Below are positions 1-5,954 of a stretch of 6,149 nt of DNA, one piece after another. The stretch comes from an archaeon. GTDB lineage: Archaea > Asgardarchaeota > Hermodarchaeia > Hermodarchaeales > Hermodarchaeaceae. Below the pieces are notes generated by a model. The model searched no databases. It had not been told where the DNA came from and worked only from the letters and a program-made list of their open reading frames with translations. Position 1 is the stretch's first letter, and each line of letters begins with the position of its first letter. The position numbers were made by a program, and so were the translations under genes. The DNA is taken from positions 1 to 6,149 of the forward strand of contig JABXGU010000188.1 of NCBI GenBank assembly GCA_016550415.1, given 5' to 3'.

Positions 1-440
1 ATGTGGTCACCAAGGACGCAGTTGGGAATATTGGTTCTGAAGCCGCACATTACCAAGTGAACATTGATTCAACTATTCCGATTGTAACAATAAATTCGCC
101 AATTGATGGTTCAAATGTGTTATCTGAATTCATACTTTATTGGTCTGTAACCGAAAACGGTTCAGGTTATAGTTCAGCAAACGTCTATGTAGATGGATCA
201 ATCATCACAACAGTCAATGCCCCCCAAATGAACACAACCGTCACCAATTTGGTACCAGGTACTTATTCCATTAATGTCACAGTCTTTGATTTAGCAGGTT
301 TCCAAGGCTCTCATCAAATCACAGTAACAGTGATAATCCCACCTGCAATACCCGGTTTTCCAGTTGGAGCAATTATACTCGGAGTTACTTTTGCAATTAG
401 TTTTGGGTTGATTAAAGGAAAACGAAAACGTTTTGGATGA
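1..440 (+). CDS. Surface protein with Ig-like repeats and PGF-type C-terminal anchor, 5' partial
   Basis: This is the 3' end of a larger gene; the frame is open to the left edge and begins in this window inside a codon, so the GTG at position 3 is probably internal. Numbering from that GTG, residues 1-22 (DAVGNIGS..., then NID) look like the last strands of one Ig-like/Big-type beta sandwich, and residues 23-110 form a second one (IPIVTINSPIDGS start, AGFQGSHQITVTV end). The sequons NGS, NTT and NVT suit an extracellular glycoprotein. The end is tripartite: IPGFP at 116-120, a hydrophobic helix at about 121-137, and the basic cluster KGKRKR at 138-143. This matches the general plan of PGF-CTERM archaeosortase signals or a simple C-terminal membrane anchor with the bulk of the protein outside. 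The function beyond surface display or adhesion is unknown. The gene ends 42 bases from the convergent ATPase gene. Confidence 0.85.
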   Translation, partial: VVTKDAVGNIGSEAAHYQVNIDSTIPIVTINSPIDGSNVLSEFILYWSVTENGSGYSSANVYVDGSIITTVNAPQMNTTVTNLVPGTYSINVTVFDLAGFQGSHQITVTVIIPPAIPGFPVGAIILGVTFAISFGLIKGKRKRFG

Positions 441-464
441 CAACTCGGTGGCTTCTAGCAACGT

Positions 465-475
465 CCCTTTCTTTT
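465..475 (+). terminator. Possible T-rich archaeal terminator
   Basis: A pyrimidine-rich tract, ccctttctttt, lies about 25 bases after the stop codon of the surface protein gene, in the short gap before the convergent ATPase gene. Archaeal RNA polymerases can terminate at T-rich tracts without a hairpin, and no strong hairpin is visible here. The tract is interrupted by a C, so support is weak. Confidence 0.22.
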
Positions 476-482
476 ACTGAGC

Positions 483-1250
483 CTATTGATTATTGAGCAT
501 GTTCTCACATTTTTTGAAGAGCTGGTCAATGCTCTGAGAAAATAGGTGACTCGGACTTACTTGAACCAAGATTTGTCGGCTTCCGAGCTCTATAAGTCGT
601 GTAAAGAGCGGAACAACGGCCGCTACCTCGAAACCGTATTCTTGTTCGATATCCTTTTTCACTTCATCATGGTCATAAATGCCGGGGGCTTTATTACAGA
701 CAATATAGGTGGAGGGTACGCCTAGTTTTTTTGCAAGAGCTAAGGTGATAGCAGTTCCTAAGAAATCCTGTTGATCCAAACGCATAATGACAAAAAGCAA
801 GTCTGTCGTTGCCATCGAAAGAAGTGTTTCTTGGTCCAACCCAGGATGTGTATCAATAAAAAGATAGTCAAGCCCTTTCGCTTTGATAATTTGCTTAAAT
901 CCACGGCGAAGATCAGAGATCTCATAACCTTCGCGGATAATCGTCGAAATATCATCGGCATTCAAGCTTGCTGGAATCACATGCACACTACCGGAACGTA
1001 ACTTCATGGCTTTTGTGTGGTTAATGGTGGCTTTTTCAATACTACATTTCTTTCGCAGATAATCATTAAGTGTATATTTGAACCGTTTTCCACCGAGACC
1101 AAATAAGACATGTAATCCGGGGCTTTGAATATCAGTATCAATAACACCAACATTCCGGCCTTTCATCGCGGCATACATAGCAAGATTTGCAGTCAAGTTG
1201 CTCTTACCCGTACCTCCACGGAAACTGTGAACTGTTATGATCTTACCCAT
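483..1250 (-). CDS. MinD/ParA-like ATPase with arginine in the deviant Walker A position
   Basis: The 255-residue protein is a SIMIBI-class P-loop ATPase of the MinD/ParA type, which normally dimerises on ATP and cycles between membrane or DNA and cytosol. The deviant Walker A is FRGGTGKSN at residues 10-18, with R11 where most relatives have the signature lysine and K16 as the P-loop lysine. Walker A' is VGVIDTDIQSPG (34-45, D38/D40), and Walker B is LDYLFIDTHPG (127-137, D133). CNK at 185-187 sits where this class contacts the base. The last 20 or so residues (LFSQSIDQLFKKCENMLNN) could be an amphipathic, MinD-like membrane-targeting helix; that is inference. Length is normal for the family. 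The ATG start is supported by GAGGTGG (1258-1264, minus strand) seven bases upstream. The gene is the last of a leftward operon, and its first 16 bases overlap the end of a 40-residue ORF. Its cargo is unknown. Confidence 0.93.
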   Translation of the reverse strand: MGKIITVHSFRGGTGKSNLTANLAMYAAMKGRNVGVIDTDIQSPGLHVLFGLGGKRFKYTLNDYLRKKCSIEKATINHTKAMKLRSGSVHVIPASLNADDISTIIREGYEISDLRRGFKQIIKAKGLDYLFIDTHPGLDQETLLSMATTDLLFVIMRLDQQDFLGTAITLALAKKLGVPSTYIVCNKAPGIYDHDEVKKDIEQEYGFEVAAVVPLFTRLIELGSRQILVQVSPSHLFSQSIDQLFKKCENMLNNQ

Positions 1251-1357
1251 TGATTATCCACCTCAATACTTTCAAGTAGTTCTTTGATATCCAATATAAG
1301 CCCCGTAATTCGAGGTAGAAATTCAGTATTATTAAACCATTGGTTCAAGTCAACCAT
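1235..1357 (-). CDS. Candidate 40-residue small protein bridging the operon
   Basis: Reading the minus strand between the two larger genes gives an ATG (1355-1357) to TAA (1235-1237) frame of 40 codons. It starts 13 bases before the end of the upstream stop codon and ends 16 bases inside the ATPase gene, so both junctions are overlaps typical of translational coupling. GGTGA (1367-1371, minus strand) precedes the ATG by nine bases. The peptide begins MVDLNQWFNNTEFLPRITG and continues as a leucine/isoleucine- and acid-rich, helix-prone stretch (LILDIKELLESIEVDNQW). It has no transmembrane segment and no family I recognise. It fills the otherwise unexplained 94-base spacer almost exactly. It could be a small partner of the ATPase or the longin/roadblock protein, or a leader that couples ATPase translation. 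It could also be a chance open frame, because 40 codons is short. Confidence 0.5.
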   Translation of the reverse strand: MVDLNQWFNNTEFLPRITGLILDIKELLESIEVDNQWVRS

Positions 1358-2613
1358 TCGACATTGTCACCCAGTTTTCGCAATACCACAATGAGCTTCT
1401 CTTCTTCAACTCCAACTCGCTGAGCAATATCCCCGATGCTATTATTTCCATCACAGTAGGATTTCGCATCTTCTAAAATTTTGTACTCATCACTGGGTAA
1501 CCCAACAGTTTCAAGGAAGGAGAGGAATCGCCGGTCACTGGCAACTAATTTAGGATAAAATTGAACGCGGCGAATATACCCTCGCGAAGATAAATAGCTG
1601 AGAATTTCTGAGAGTTGACGACCATGAACACCAGTTCGAGTTCGAATGTCTTCGACTGTTGAAATACCGTCAATTGCTTGGAGAACATCACGTCCAGGAT
1701 TTCCAAAAAGGTTATCAAACTCTCGAGCCGGTCCAGTGCTTTCTGCAAAAAGGTCGCTTTCTATCATTGGATTAGAAGCAAAGACATCAAATTCGGAGAA
1801 CGTCTCTGTAATCTTTGTTTTTGGCTGTACTTTTACCATGCTAGAATAGTCGATGTTGGTAAGACCATATACAAGAGGTGCGACAACCTCTGCACAGCGA
1901 CCTACTTTCATATCTTCCCTAATGATGGCGAGGAGCACAAGATTCGGTTTTACTTGTTGCAAAAAGAGTTTGGTATCTTCTCCCAAGGTCGATTGTGTTA
2001 CTGCAAAATAAGTTGGAAGCTCCATATTCCGAGATTGCTGAATCTGTCGCATCCCCACCTCGAGTTCATGTTTCTGCAGTTTTGAGGAGATTACGAATCC
2101 ATCATTTGTAAGAAACGCTGTTCGCAAAATGCCAGGTTTTCCTTCCATGATATTCAGCAGTTCTTCAATCTTCTCTAGTCCTTCCGGTGGAAGTATTGCG
2201 GTAGGATAACGCTGTTGAATCACTGGCATTCTGTCATATTTTCCAAGAATTTCGATCACGTATTCACGAAATCCCACAAATAAATGGGATGAGATGACGG
2301 GTTTCTTCAGTATTTCGCTGAACTGTTTTTCAAAGACTTGGGCAATTTCTTTTATTATTACACGGTAAACATTTTCGTCATCATCCTGTTCTATAACAAT
2401 AATGAAAAGCAAGTCTGCTTGAATTTCGTATACAAATTTATTTTCTGCGAAGGTGACCACCTGAATCTTTCCTTCTCCAATCTCTTCGGCAAATCCTGCT
2501 TGGGCGGAAAGAAAGCCTGCTACAAGAGCATCTAATTTTGGAGCCCCATCCGAAGCAAAATTGAACAAAGGCATACCACCTTTTCGGAGGACAATAATTT
2601 CTTTCACTGGCAA
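1345..2613 (-). CDS. Longin-like / roadblock-like / winged-helix multidomain protein
   Basis: The 422-residue soluble protein has three recognisable zones. Residues 3-105 resemble a longin/profilin-like fold: IIVLRKGGMPLFNF hairpin, LDALVAGFLSAQAGFAEEI helix, KIQVVTFAENKFVYEIQADLLFIIVIE strands, then a long helix ending KQFSEIL. Residues 145-252 resemble a roadblock/LC7 (MglB-like) domain: EELLNIMEGKPGILRTAFLTNDGFVISS, then LFLQQVKPNLVLLAII and a final helix. After an acidic linker (about 255-300), residues 305-350 look like a winged helix (RDVLQAIDGISTVEDIRTRTGV...LSSRGYIRR). A second HTH-like segment (375-415, NSIGDIAQRVGVEEEKLIVVLRKL) ends the protein. Longin and roadblock domains usually dimerise and bind or activate Ras-like GTPases; the winged helices could mediate protein or DNA contacts. 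The start is TTG (2611-2613): GGTGA lies six bases upstream, a stop codon (2620-2622) lies three codons upstream in frame, and a GTG two codons later is less well spaced. It is the first gene of the leftward operon. Domain calls rest on pattern, not a search. Confidence 0.82.
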   Translation of the reverse strand: MPVKEIIVLRKGGMPLFNFASDGAPKLDALVAGFLSAQAGFAEEIGEGKIQVVTFAENKFVYEIQADLLFIIVIEQDDDENVYRVIIKEIAQVFEKQFSEILKKPVISSHLFVGFREYVIEILGKYDRMPVIQQRYPTAILPPEGLEKIEELLNIMEGKPGILRTAFLTNDGFVISSKLQKHELEVGMRQIQQSRNMELPTYFAVTQSTLGEDTKLFLQQVKPNLVLLAIIREDMKVGRCAEVVAPLVYGLTNIDYSSMVKVQPKTKITETFSEFDVFASNPMIESDLFAESTGPAREFDNLFGNPGRDVLQAIDGISTVEDIRTRTGVHGRQLSEILSYLSSRGYIRRVQFYPKLVASDRRFLSFLETVGLPSDEYKILEDAKSYCDGNNSIGDIAQRVGVEEEKLIVVLRKLGDNVEWLT

Positions 2614-2619
2614 TTGGAG

Positions 2620-2624
2620 TCACC
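2620..2624 (-). promoter_or_regulatory. Ribosome binding site supporting the TTG start at 2613
   Basis: The minus strand reads GGTGA here, six bases before a TTG codon. It supports TTG rather than the GTG two codons later (spacing 12) or the first ATG at codon 14, which would cut off the first strand of the longin-like domain. Confidence 0.6.
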
Positions 2625-2668
2625 AAGACTTGACCAGTACTAAAACCTCGCATAGATTAACCTTTGTG

Positions 2669-2676
2669 TTTTAAAG
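2669..2676 (-). promoter_or_regulatory. Putative TATA box of the leftward longin/MinD operon
   Basis: The minus strand reads CTTTAAAA, close to an archaeal TATA element. A start about 25 bases downstream (near 2647) would leave a leader of about 33 bases before the TTG at 2613, long enough to hold the GGTGA site. No convincing purine-rich BRE is seen next to it, so this is a position-based proposal. Confidence 0.38.
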
Positions 2677-2702
2677 AATCCAATTGTGACTGGCATGAAA
2701 CG

Positions 2703-2710
2703 CTTATAAT
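2703..2710 (+). promoter_or_regulatory. Putative TATA box of the MFS transporter gene
   Basis: The plus strand reads CTTATAAT, preceded by the purine-rich TGAAACG that could serve as a BRE. Transcription would start near 2732, about 33 bases before the ATG at 2765 and downstream of the TTG at 2723. That favours the ATG. It lies about 30 bases from the opposing TATA candidate, so the two operons may share one regulatory region. Confidence 0.42.
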
Positions 2711-2764
2711 CCCCTCCTTCTATTGTTCAGACCAGATAATGTGGCACCAGCGGAGACATATTCA

Positions 2765-3898
2765 ATGAAAATTGACCGAAACTGGGTTACAGCAATAATC
2801 TTAGCAATCCCACTAGCTTGGGTACTTGCTTTTCTCCTTCTATTGCGGTCAACTATAACTTTAGATGCGCCATACATCCTTGGGTTATCAATTAGTCTTG
2901 TATTCGGATTAATTATCGGTGGTGTACTTGCAGATAGACTTCGCAGACATTCCCTCATTCTTTTTCTAAATGAGGTGCTGATACTTGGTATTGGTGTCGT
3001 GCAGTTTATCTTACCACCTAGTTTTTGGCAAACCTCATCAGGGATTCTACTACTTGTTGTTCTCGTCTTCTTATTCGGTTATCTGCTAGTTCTCTTGACA
3101 GTATTTCTTAATAAACTGGTTTCAAGTATTCGACGTGGTCAAGTAGTGGGAATAATCACTGTAATCACGGTTCTTTTAGCAGCACTATTCTCTTTCTCCT
3201 GGCAATCCCCCATTCAAACCTACTTCACTCCTGCCATAACGGCAGGACTGATTCTTCTAATTCTAATCATAACCTTTCTTGTTCAACCCTGGAAGGAGGA
3301 ATTGCAGATCTATATGGTGCCTGGCTTCATTAGGCATTACGCCATCTGGTGGATCATTTATCTGACGGCATTCGGGCTTTATATTTGGGCAACACCAATC
3401 CACCTTCGATTCATTTTCGGAAGTCTATTCACCAACACACCATTTCCCGCTGAACTAATTCTAGTCGGTCTAAGTGCTTCTGTTTTTGTTTTTACCTTTT
3501 TGCCTGATAGATTAGGGCGGAAGCTAGTCTTCAACATAGCCACTCTTCTCTTGGGACTTTTGTGTATTTTTGGAGGAGCTCAAACTGATCCACATTATAG
3601 TAGCATAATATCTCCGGTTCTTTCAATCTTGGAAGCATTCGTGATTTCATTTATAATTGGGGTAGGGGCGTGGCTTGTGTGGGCTGAAATAGGAGCAGTT
3701 CGTAAGAAGGGTAGGCGAGCTGCCTTTGGGTGGATCCTGGTTGGAATTCTTGGAACCATCCTTTGGCTAGTCATTACTATTCCCTTATTTGCTGAATTCT
3801 CTTTGTTATTATACCCCATTGCGGCATCGATCGTGTTGATTAGTATCTTTCCTCTTACAAATGCTCGGGAAGTAGTTTGGAATGAAAGAATCATTTAA
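2765..3898 (+). CDS. Major facilitator superfamily transporter, substrate unknown
   Basis: The protein is 377 residues and about twelve hydrophobic helices can be counted, near 8-27, 36-56, 63-83, 92-115, 126-146, 154-173, 188-210, 228-246, 254-271, 282-305, 319-343 and 346-363. Two copies of the MFS loop signature support the family. In the loop between helices 2 and 3 it reads GGVLADRLRR (52-61); in the symmetric loop between helices 8 and 9 it reads LPDRLGRK (246-253). The protein is therefore predicted to be an integral membrane carrier driven by an ion gradient or working as a facilitator; nothing in it identifies the substrate. I chose ATG 2765 because GGAG lies nine bases upstream and the proposed TATA box predicts a transcript beginning after the in-frame TTG at 2723, which has only a pyrimidine-rich upstream. 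GTG 2741 is a weaker alternative. It is transcribed divergently from the longin/MinD operon. Confidence 0.82.
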   Translation: MKIDRNWVTAIILAIPLAWVLAFLLLLRSTITLDAPYILGLSISLVFGLIIGGVLADRLRRHSLILFLNEVLILGIGVVQFILPPSFWQTSSGILLLVVLVFLFGYLLVLLTVFLNKLVSSIRRGQVVGIITVITVLLAALFSFSWQSPIQTYFTPAITAGLILLILIITFLVQPWKEELQIYMVPGFIRHYAIWWIIYLTAFGLYIWATPIHLRFIFGSLFTNTPFPAELILVGLSASVFVFTFLPDRLGRKLVFNIATLLLGLLCIFGGAQTDPHYSSIISPVLSILEAFVISFIIGVGAWLVWAEIGAVRKKGRRAAFGWILVGILGTILWLVITIPLFAEFSLLLYPIAASIVLISIFPLTNAREVVWNERII

Positions 3899-3967
3899 GG
3901 TATTGACATTAGTGTTGATAGTCGACAGGTAAGTCGGGCAATTCGAGATTTAGAGGTAGACACCTCA

Positions 3968-4231
3968 TTGAAAAGCATCGAAGAACAGAAAGAGGCTGAG
4001 GTTGCCGAATTAATGAAAATTCGATGGCTTTCGAAGAAACAAGCTCTGGACTTACGGGGTTTTGGGTATGAAACTCCTGAACTAGTTAGCCGCGCCGATG
4101 CTGAAACGCTTGCCCAGGCATTATCGATATCGGCAAAGAAGGCACAACAAATTATTGATGATGCTAAGACTTTGAAGAGACGGGCTACAAAGCCACATAC
4201 AAAATCATCGAAAAAGCGAATAGCTAAGTAA
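3968..4231 (+). CDS. Small helix-hairpin-helix protein with lysine-rich tail
   Basis: The 87-residue protein starts with an acidic, helix-prone segment (KSIEEQKEAEVAELMKIRWL, 2-21). A helix-hairpin-helix-like unit follows at about 22-68: KKQALDLRGFGYETPELVSRA, then LAQALSISAKKAQQIIDDAKTL. The final 18 residues are very basic (KRRATKPHTKSSKKRIAK). HhH units of this type usually bind DNA without sequence specificity or act as protein-interaction modules, and the tail would help bind nucleic acid. The specific role is unknown. The start is uncertain: TTG 3968 has GAGGT (3953-3957) ten bases upstream, but the frame is open back to the stop of the transporter gene with no ATG, GTG or TTG in that stretch. 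The next ATG (codon 16) would remove the first helix and lacks a binding site. It lies 60 bases before the methyltransferase and may share its transcript. Confidence 0.68.
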   Translation: MKSIEEQKEAEVAELMKIRWLSKKQALDLRGFGYETPELVSRADAETLAQALSISAKKAQQIIDDAKTLKRRATKPHTKSSKKRIAK

Positions 4232-4281
4232 TAGAAGTCAAGAGGGGATAAAGAGGGATACAGAGCTCAGCTAGAGACCTT

Positions 4282-4286
4282 GGAGG
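4282..4286 (+). promoter_or_regulatory. Strong ribosome binding site of the methyltransferase
   Basis: GGAGG stands five bases before ATG 4292 and decides the start. A TTG start at 4280 would place the start codon over the binding site itself, and the ATGs at 4298 and 4301 are spaced too far away (11 and 14 bases). Confidence 0.72.
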
Positions 4287-4291
4287 CGGTA

Positions 4292-5953
4292 ATGCACATG
4301 ATGGTGAAAAGGCGGAAAAAGACAAAGGGTCAACGAAAACGATTGGGGCAATTTTTTACACCTGACTGGGCAGTCGATTATATCATCCGTCATACCCTGG
4401 CTCCTGCCATTACAGAGGAGCCAGATCGGCTCTTAGGGGAATTTACGGTTCTAGATCCTGCTTGCGGAGATGGAGCTTTCCTCCTAGGTGCTCTTCGCTT
4501 TTTATCTGAAAAAGTGGATTCTTATCCTACTGCACACCACCGATTACTTCTACGTAGTATTGTTGACAGCATCCATGGCATCGACATTGATGCAAAGGCA
4601 CTCAATGACTGTCAAGTTAAATTAGAAAAAGCCAGCGCAAAGTTATTGGGTTTACCCGCTGACTTCTCTCAGCGTGTACTTCTGGGCAACAGCCTTATCC
4701 AAACTGATATACATGCCCAAGAAATCTTTGGCACCACTCTGGAAAAACAGCATCCAGTCGATTGGCAACAAGTCTTCCCTTGGGTCATGCGCGATGCAGG
4801 GTTTGATGTCGTCGTAGGAAATCCGCCCTTCATTGGTATTAAAGCCATGGATCCTCAAATTAAAGAGTACATTCGTAGGCGTTATCGGACCGTTCATCAA
4901 CAATTTGATATTCTTATCCCATTCATTGAACTGGGGTTAACTTTACTTCGACCAGGTGGTCGCCTCGGCTATATCATTAGTAACAAAGTACTTGCAGCAG
5001 ATTATGGGAGCCTTCTCCGAAGATTTATTGTCAATGGTTATGTCCTTGAACGCATGGTTGATCTCTCTCACCTGGACATCTTCGAAGATGCTGCAACCTA
5101 CCCCCATATCATCATTATCCGAAAACCGAAATTCCCTGGAGAAGTCAAACACAATAAAGTCCATATTCCCACTCCCCCGTCTGACTTAAACGATATGTTA
5201 TCCGAACACCCCACAGTCAATCAAGTCCCCCAACACTACTACACTTCACTTCCCAATACAATTTTGGCTCCGGCACTAACTGAAGAGAAATTCACTATAA
5301 TTCGGAAACTTATCCACAACACCATTCCTCTAGGTCAGGCCTGCACGATTCGCTGCGGAATCGCAAAAACTGGGTTTACAAAACAACTCCTCTCAGTTTC
5401 TGCCTATAAAGAACTGAGTAAAACAAAACAACAAAAAACACTTCCCTTTTTGAATGCTGGAGATGTTCGTCGATATCAATTACGTCGAAAGAAATTCCTC
5501 TCTTTCTCACCCAAATTATCCACACTCGATCAATGGCGAGATTTCGAAGAGCCAAAACTTGTTATTGCCGGAATGGCAAAACGCCTGCGAGTCGCATTAG
5601 ACCAGACTGGACACGCATTGGGTCGTGTCTATTACGTCACCCAGACACGCGCACCCTACAATCCCTATTTTATGTTAGGGTTACTCAATTCGCGGCTTAT
5701 CAATGCTTACTTCTCCTTACTGTTTGTTGCCACGCATCTTCGTAGCGGATACATTCGTTATAATGCCACCTATCTAGAACAAATTCCCCTTGTTACACCC
5801 ACCCAACACCAAGAAGAACAACTAGCTGACCTCACGAAACTAGTTGTTCAAAACCCCAAAGACCTCGCAAAAGGGCTAGACCAAGAAATTGATGATGTAG
5901 TTAATAACCTGTACGGCTTAACTAATGACGAGGTTTCTTTGTTAGAAGAATAG
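4292..5953 (+). CDS. TaqI/Eco57I-like adenine-N6 DNA methyltransferase with target recognition domain
   Basis: The 553-residue enzyme should transfer a methyl group from S-adenosylmethionine to the N6 of adenine in a specific DNA site. After a basic N-terminus (MVKRRKKTKGQRKR), motif X is QFFTPDWAVDYI (20-31). Motif I is DPACGDGAFL (55-64), the acidic SAM-ribose contact is in GIDIDAKAL (96-104), LLGNSL is at 130-135, and catalytic motif IV is NPPF (177-180). Together these give the gamma-class order with a C-terminal recognition domain. Residues about 345-500 resemble a TaqI-type specificity domain (CGIAKTGFT, PFLNAGDVRRY, YFMLGLLNSRLINAYF, YLEQIPLV). There is no PD-(D/E)xK or other nuclease segment before motif X, so this is not a self-contained type IIG enzyme. 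It could be the M subunit of a type II system, an orphan methyltransferase, or part of a larger defence island; it is far shorter than BREX PglX. The second half of the gene is unusually poor in G on the coding strand. Confidence 0.9.
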   Translation: MHMMVKRRKKTKGQRKRLGQFFTPDWAVDYIIRHTLAPAITEEPDRLLGEFTVLDPACGDGAFLLGALRFLSEKVDSYPTAHHRLLLRSIVDSIHGIDIDAKALNDCQVKLEKASAKLLGLPADFSQRVLLGNSLIQTDIHAQEIFGTTLEKQHPVDWQQVFPWVMRDAGFDVVVGNPPFIGIKAMDPQIKEYIRRRYRTVHQQFDILIPFIELGLTLLRPGGRLGYIISNKVLAADYGSLLRRFIVNGYVLERMVDLSHLDIFEDAATYPHIIIIRKPKFPGEVKHNKVHIPTPPSDLNDMLSEHPTVNQVPQHYYTSLPNTILAPALTEEKFTIIRKLIHNTIPLGQACTIRCGIAKTGFTKQLLSVSAYKELSKTKQQKTLPFLNAGDVRRYQLRRKKFLSFSPKLSTLDQWRDFEEPKLVIAGMAKRLRVALDQTGHALGRVYYVTQTRAPYNPYFMLGLLNSRLINAYFSLLFVATHLRSGYIRYNATYLEQIPLVTPTQHQEEQLADLTKLVVQNPKDLAKGLDQEIDDVVNNLYGLTNDEVSLLEE

Positions 5954-5954
5954 A

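Noticed and set aside
1678..2085. 135-codon plus-strand open frame inside the longin/roadblock gene
   Set aside because: It is antisense to a well-supported gene with recognisable domains, its peptide is rich in Cys, His and aromatic residues in no recognisable pattern, and it has no ribosome binding site I could see.
2438..2653. 71-codon minus-strand frame starting with ATG at 2653, overlapping the start of the longin/roadblock gene
   Set aside because: It is out of frame with the 422-residue gene, has an Arg/Ser/Cys-rich unstructured-looking product, and the good GGTGA site serves the TTG at 2613 instead.
2723..2764. TTG start at 2723 for the transporter, adding 14 residues
   Set aside because: There is only a pyrimidine-rich sequence upstream, the proposed TATA box would place the transcript start after it, and the extra residues look unlike the natural MKIDRNW start at 2765.
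2714..2845. 12-base direct repeat ctccttctattg at 2714-2725 and 2834-2845
   Set aside because: About one exact 12-base pair is expected by chance in a window of this size, and the second copy simply codes for transporter residues LLLLR in a T-rich region.
3595..3894. 99-codon minus-strand frame opposite the transporter
   Set aside because: It is antisense to conserved-looking membrane helices and its product resembles no protein; it is a by-product of the transporter's codon pattern.
4241..4260. Imperfect tandem agaggggata/aagagggata before the methyltransferase
   Set aside because: It is a two-unit, purine-rich near-repeat in a short leader; nothing supports it as more than simple sequence.
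4292..5953. Assignment of the methyltransferase as BREX PglX or a type IIG fused restriction enzyme
   Set aside because: At 553 residues it is less than half the usual size of those proteins as I know them, and no nuclease segment precedes motif X; no other BREX gene is visible.
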